Of a DNA stretch of 64,000 bases, positions 60,546 to 64,000 are shown in pieces; position 1 is the first letter of the stretch; every line of letters begins with the position of its first letter. Below the pieces are notes generated by a model. It did no database searches, was not told where the DNA came from, and was given only the letters and a program-made list of their open reading frames with translations. This DNA comes from Flavobacterium gelatinilyticum (lineage in GTDB: Bacteria; Bacteroidota; Bacteroidia; Flavobacteriales; Flavobacteriaceae), in assembly GCF_027111295.1 (NCBI RefSeq), contig NZ_CP114287.1, forward strand, positions 1,054,001-1,118,000, read 5' to 3'. Made by a program: the position numbers and the translations under genes.

Positions 60546-62039
60546 ATGATTAATCAGTACACCCCTAAGACTAATATTACCTGTTTAGTATTGTTTTTTT
60601 TATTTTTATCATTTAAGGGAAATGCCCAGATAGGAATTGGAACTGTAACGCCAAATGCCAGTTCGGTTTTAGATGTCAGTTCGACTACTCAGGGACTTTT
60701 GGCACCAAGAATGACCACCACACAGCGAAATGCCATTACCACGCCCGCTGACGGTCTGCTGGTTTACGACACCACCGCAAAATCTTTTTACTTCTACTCG
60801 TCAGGAACCAGTACCTGGGTAGCTATAAGTAATTCGATATCACCAAGATTAAATTTTAAAAGAATTAGAAGTACTGATAATCTAGCTGTTGTTTTAGCAG
60901 ACGAATTAGCGGCAGGAGGCGGTGCAAAATACCTTTTGAACAGCAGTACGTTATATGAAATCAACGGAACGGTAAACTTTAACTTTCCAATAGATTTGAA
61001 TAATGCCTACGTTTCTGGTCTTGACCCTAATGACGATGTAATTGTTCGTGCATCCGGAAATATTTTTGAAGGTGCAACGGGAGGAAGTATCCGAAGCGTA
61101 ACACTCAGAGCAACAGCCGGAAGTGTTTTTAACCTGAATGCTTCGGCAGGTCAAAATTTAATATTTAGAGATTCTGTTGTATCCAATTCTAACAGCGTGG
61201 GAACAATTTCCGGCTTTGGATTGGTCTTCCTCAGCATTATTCAGTACACGGGAAATACAAATGGGGTAACTTATAATAATATTACACAGCTCTTATTAAG
61301 CAACCTTGGATGGTTTAGCAACAACAGCGGTACTTATGAAAAACTGACAGGAACTTTTACTTTGGTCGAAAAACAAGGCGGCTTTAGTCAGGTAGAAGCC
61401 GGTGCAATAGGCTTTGATGTTTCGACAGCCGGACTAGTAATTAACTGGGATGCCGTAATGGAATCTGTAGTTTTTACAGGAACAAACACCGCAGGATATA
61501 TAAGACCCTATACTACAGGATCGTACACCGGTTACAACTTTAACAACAGCTGGAACGTAAGATCAGCAGGAATTCCTACTGAAAGCGATGCCAGTGCTGC
61601 AGGCGATTTTGCTATGGATTATGTAGTTGGAAGCGGTCTGGGAGTTAATTTCAATAACAACAATCCAAGTGATATTGTAAAGATAGGGTCAGGAACACCT
61701 TCTACAACTTATGGAAACTTATTCAGATTTTCTACAGATGCTCCAAACCGATTAAAATATCAGGGTAAAAAGAAGAGAATTTTCCAGATAACAGGATCAA
61801 TTTCATTCCAGGTACCGGCTGCAGGAACCTATATTATCTATCTGGCAAAAAACGGAGCTGTTTTAAGTCAGTATAAAATATACGGACGTGGTCAGGCTGT
61901 TAATGATATCGTAGTATTGCCTTTAAATGGCGCTGCAGAATTAACTAATGGCGATTATATCGAAGTGTTTGCACAACGATATACAGGAAGTACCACAAGT
62001 GGAATAGTTGTACCTAATATGACTATTACAATGAAATAG
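60546..62039 (+). CDS. Secreted fibre-like protein, function unknown
   Basis: A 497-residue protein with a signal peptide (to NAQ, about 28) and the motif IGIGTVTPNASSVLDVSSTT with GLLAPRMTTTQRNAI (about 30-65), a repeat-type head seen in many Flavobacterium surface proteins and similar to phage fibre shafts. The rest is Gly/Asn/Ser-rich with no Cys motif (FNLNASAGQNLIFRDSVVSN). It may form a beta-solenoid followed by a sandwich (IFQITGSISFQVPAAGTY). No T9SS domain is visible at the end (MTITMK), so its route to the surface is unclear. Gap of 60 bp to the previous gene. Confidence 0.8.
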   Translation: MINQYTPKTNITCLVLFFLFLSFKGNAQIGIGTVTPNASSVLDVSSTTQGLLAPRMTTTQRNAITTPADGLLVYDTTAKSFYFYSSGTSTWVAISNSISPRLNFKRIRSTDNLAVVLADELAAGGGAKYLLNSSTLYEINGTVNFNFPIDLNNAYVSGLDPNDDVIVRASGNIFEGATGGSIRSVTLRATAGSVFNLNASAGQNLIFRDSVVSNSNSVGTISGFGLVFLSIIQYTGNTNGVTYNNITQLLLSNLGWFSNNSGTYEKLTGTFTLVEKQGGFSQVEAGAIGFDVSTAGLVINWDAVMESVVFTGTNTAGYIRPYTTGSYTGYNFNNSWNVRSAGIPTESDASAAGDFAMDYVVGSGLGVNFNNNNPSDIVKIGSGTPSTTYGNLFRFSTDAPNRLKYQGKKKRIFQITGSISFQVPAAGTYIIYLAKNGAVLSQYKIYGRGQAVNDIVVLPLNGAAELTNGDYIEVFAQRYTGSTTSGIVVPNMTITMK

Positions 62040-62068
62040 AGCAATCAAAATAAAAAGAAAAAATTAAG

Positions 62069-62098
62069 GCTCAATTTTCAAAAGAATTGAGCTTTTTT
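62069..62098 (+). terminator. Intrinsic terminator of the surface-protein cluster
   Basis: GCTCAATT (62069-62076) pairs with AATTGAGC (62085-62092) over 8 nt, followed by six T. It lies 30 bp past the stop codon at 62039. Confidence 0.9.
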
Positions 62099-62173
62099 GT
62101 GTACAAAATTCTGTAATGCATTTTTAGCATCACTTGATAAAAAAATAGCATTTTTCAGCATTATTCACTATTC

Positions 62174-62181
62174 TATCTTTG
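62174..62181 (+). promoter_or_regulatory. Candidate -7 element (TATCTTTG)
   Basis: TATCTTTG is an exact TAnnTTTG match, with 23 nt before the ATG at 62205. It supports that ATG over the earlier TTG at 62097, which falls at the terminator. Confidence 0.5.
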
Positions 62182-62204
62182 TCAAAAAAATTAGAGTTTT
62201 ATAT

Positions 62205-62651
62205 ATGACATTCAGCCATTACATTAAATCATTTGATGAATTGACCAATCACGAATTGTACAATATGCTTCGTTTACGAAGTGAAATTTTTGTTGTAGAA
62301 CAAAACTGCGCCTATCTGGATTTAGACAATAAAGACCAGAAAAGTTATCATCTTTTGTATTTTGTTGATAATGAACTTGCCGGCTGTACACGTTTGCTTC
62401 CTGCCGGTTTATCCTTTAACGAAATTTCTATTGGCAGGGTGGTTATTGCTCAGTCACACCGCGGACTTGGTTTAGGAGTAAAACTTATGGAAGCTTCGAT
62501 AGCCGGTTGTGAGGAAAAATTTGGCAAAGGCCCTGTCAGGATTGGTGCACAGTATCATTTGTCGAAATTTTACCAGTCGCTGGGATTTATCGAACAAGGT
62601 GAAGTGTATGACGAAGACGGGATTCCGCATATCGAAATGCTTCGTTCTTAA
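62205..62651 (+). CDS. GNAT-family N-acetyltransferase (ElaA-like)
   Basis: I start at the ATG at 62205 rather than the TTG at 62097, because the extra residues would overlap the upstream terminator and the -7 box. The 148-residue protein fits ElaA-like GNATs: an N-terminal FDELTNHELYNMLRLRSEIFVVEQNC segment in pieces at about 8-33, strands up to SIGRVVIAQSHRG, the acetyl-CoA loop Q/R-x2-G-x-G (SHRGLGLG at about 85-92) and a GIPHIEML end. Substrate unknown. It is convergent with the LysR gene with no gap. Confidence 0.9.
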   Translation: MTFSHYIKSFDELTNHELYNMLRLRSEIFVVEQNCAYLDLDNKDQKSYHLLYFVDNELAGCTRLLPAGLSFNEISIGRVVIAQSHRGLGLGVKLMEASIAGCEEKFGKGPVRIGAQYHLSKFYQSLGFIEQGEVYDEDGIPHIEMLRS

Positions 62652-63515
62652 TTACGGAATAATCAGTTTCAGTACATTGGCTAAAACCGGGTTATGATCT
62701 TCGGCTCTCCAGTTGATGTATAAGTCGGTTTCCAATGGAAGTTTGATAAATCGGATTCCGGAAATTTCATGAAAAACATACGAATCAGGCAGAATTGCAA
62801 TTCCCAGTCCTTTTCGAACCAAAGCGATAATAGCAGAACCAAATTCGGAATGCAGATACACTTCGGGGGCATTTTCCAGAGAATTGAATAAACGTTGTAT
62901 CAAATCGCTGTAACTGCTGCCTTCGTCATTAGTGGGTAAAATGAACTTTTGAGAAGCCAGTGTTTCTTTGGTCAGGTCTTCGGGAGTTTTGTAAGGATGA
63001 TTTTCAGGAACAACAATCGCCAGATAATCGGTATGGATTTTTTCTGAACAAATGTCTTTCGCATTATTAATATCTCTGGTAATTGCCAGATCGATTTTAT
63101 AATTACGCAGAAAATTCTGCTGATTTTCATAAAGCACCTGAACTAGTTTGATTTTCAGCTTTGGATAAGCATCTGAAATACGCGACAAAATATCCGGCAT
63201 AATTGAAGCTGAAATAGAATCAGGATGAGAAATGGTAATGGTACCGCTCTCCCCTAACTGAATCTGGCGCGCCGACTGATGAATAAATTCGAGTTTGTTT
63301 AGTTCGACTTCCCATTTTTCTTTTAGAAACTGACCGGCTGCCGTAAGCTTGACATTTCGTTTGGTACGTTCAAACAACTGAACACCCAGCTGATTTTCGA
63401 GAGACTGAATCTGACGGCTGAGTGCCGATTGTGTAATATTCATTTTTCCGGCAGTGTTCCAGAAATGAAGTTCGCGGGCCAAAGCCAGGAAGTATTTAAT
63501 CTGCTGTAAATCCAT
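62652..63515 (-). CDS. LysR-family transcriptional regulator
   Basis: A 287-residue regulator with the N-terminal winged HTH (LQQIKYFLALARELHFWNTAG; ITQSALSRQIQSLENQLGVQLF at about 26-47) and a substrate-binding domain from about 90 (SGTITISHPDSISASIMPDIL). It is divergent from a GNAT acetyltransferase gene, with only 66 bp between the two starts. In the LysR family, such divergent neighbours are usually the regulated target. The effector is unknown. Confidence 0.93.
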   Translation of the reverse strand: MDLQQIKYFLALARELHFWNTAGKMNITQSALSRQIQSLENQLGVQLFERTKRNVKLTAAGQFLKEKWEVELNKLEFIHQSARQIQLGESGTITISHPDSISASIMPDILSRISDAYPKLKIKLVQVLYENQQNFLRNYKIDLAITRDINNAKDICSEKIHTDYLAIVVPENHPYKTPEDLTKETLASQKFILPTNDEGSSYSDLIQRLFNSLENAPEVYLHSEFGSAIIALVRKGLGIAILPDSYVFHEISGIRFIKLPLETDLYINWRAEDHNPVLANVLKLIIP

Positions 63516-63581
63516 TGATGCAATTTACACATTTATCAAGAACAAAAAACAGGTTTTAACGCATTAAATAAATAAAAATAT

Positions 63582-64000
63582 ATGAATAATTTAAAAATAA
63601 GAAAAGCCAGTGTTTCGGATGTTATAAAACTGCAGGCTATTGGAAGACAAACCTTCTCTGAAACATTTTCGGATGCAAACTCAGAAGAAAACATGAAAAA
63701 ATACCTTGAGGAAAGCTTTGCTGCTGCAAAACTAACATCGGAATTAAACAATCCGTCTTCGCACTTTTATCTGGCTGAACTGGATGATCAGGTTTTGGGG
63801 TATTTAAAATTAAATACCGGCGATGCTCAGACAGAAAAAGAAGATAGTAACGCACTCGAAATAGAACGCATTTATGTAGCCAAAGAATTTCACGGCAAAA
63901 AAGTGGCGCAGGCTTTATATGCCCAGGCTTTGCAGACTGCTCAGGAAGCAAAAGCAGCTTATATGTGGCTGGGTGTCTGGGAAAAGAATTTCAGAGCAGT
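63582..64000 (+). CDS. GNAT-family N-acetyltransferase (partial, C-terminus beyond the window)
   Basis: An ATG at 63582 opens a frame that continues to the window edge, giving 139 codons and two bases. It reads as a GNAT: IRKASVSDVIKLQAIGRQTF at the start, FYLAELDDQVLGYLKLN in the middle and ALEIERIYVAKEFHGKKVAQAL as the acetyl-CoA strand and loop (about 86-108). It ends in YMWLGVWEKNFRA. These features fit the TTR/ribosomal-type small GNATs. It is divergent from the LysR gene and its probable target. Confidence 0.88.
   Translation, partial: MNNLKIRKASVSDVIKLQAIGRQTFSETFSDANSEENMKKYLEESFAAAKLTSELNNPSSHFYLAELDDQVLGYLKLNTGDAQTEKEDSNALEIERIYVAKEFHGKKVAQALYAQALQTAQEAKAAYMWLGVWEKNFRA

Noticed and set aside
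62097..62204. TTG start for the ElaA-like acetyltransferase
   Set aside because: It falls in the upstream terminator and ahead of a good -7 box; the ATG at 62205 fits the family length.

Overview
The window looks like chromosomal DNA of a Bacteroidota bacterium, most likely Flavobacterium or a close relative. This rests on the AT-rich composition, A-rich translation starts, SusC/SusD and FecR/ECF-sigma cassettes, type IX secretion (T9SS) C-terminal domains, LytTR two-component systems, lipoproteins with acidic residues after the lipid-anchored Cys, and short repeats in the gene gaps of a kind I associate with Flavobacterium. I see no rRNA, tRNA, CRISPR array, prophage or insertion sequence. 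Genes run in long strand-consistent blocks, mostly minus from 5.7 to 46.3 kb and plus from 46.6 to 62.7 kb.

Region by region. 0-7 kb: a response regulator cut by the window edge, a hybrid histidine kinase, small membrane or secreted proteins, an NAD(P)-binding epimerase-like protein, an XRE regulator and a Crp/Fnr regulator. 7.4-11.1 kb: a sucrose module, with a glycosyltransferase fused to a HAD phosphatase (sucrose-phosphate synthase plus phosphatase architecture) followed by a GH32-clan hydrolase. 11.5-12.8 kb: two proteins I do not recognise. 12.8-24.2 kb (minus): ECF sigma, FecR, a TonB-dependent receptor with an N-terminal signalling domain, two paralogous lipoproteins that look like beta-helices, a T9SS-sorted protein, a lipoprotein and an S41 peptidase lipoprotein. 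Three gaps in this locus carry a 43-bp motif that may be the promoter read by its own sigma factor. 24.8-33.4 kb (minus): a second ECF sigma/FecR cassette with SusC, SusD and a secreted phosphodiesterase-alkaline phosphatase fusion, which suggests organic phosphorus scavenging rather than glycan use.

33.7-58.1 kb: two complete tripartite RND efflux systems, each preceded on the same strand by a LytS-type kinase and LytTR regulator. They lie in opposite orientation around a core that holds a FabH-like ketoacyl synthase, a porter-less RND-like membrane protein, a universal stress protein and a CPBP protease. A Crp/Fnr regulator and an SMR exporter follow the second system. 58.4-62.0 kb: a surface-protein cluster consisting of a small Pro-rich tail-anchored protein, a T9SS adhesin-like protein and a fibre-like secreted protein. 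62.2-64 kb: two GNAT acetyltransferases flank a LysR regulator.

The best candidate for an undescribed system is the SusD-less receptor, beta-helix and peptidase locus at 12.8-24.2 kb with its repeated motif. Next are the SusCD-linked phosphodiesterase-phosphatase locus, and the FabH gene paired with an RND-fold protein that has no porter domains. The intergenic DNA also carries several families of palindromic or tandem repeats, one of which occurs beside both efflux clusters.
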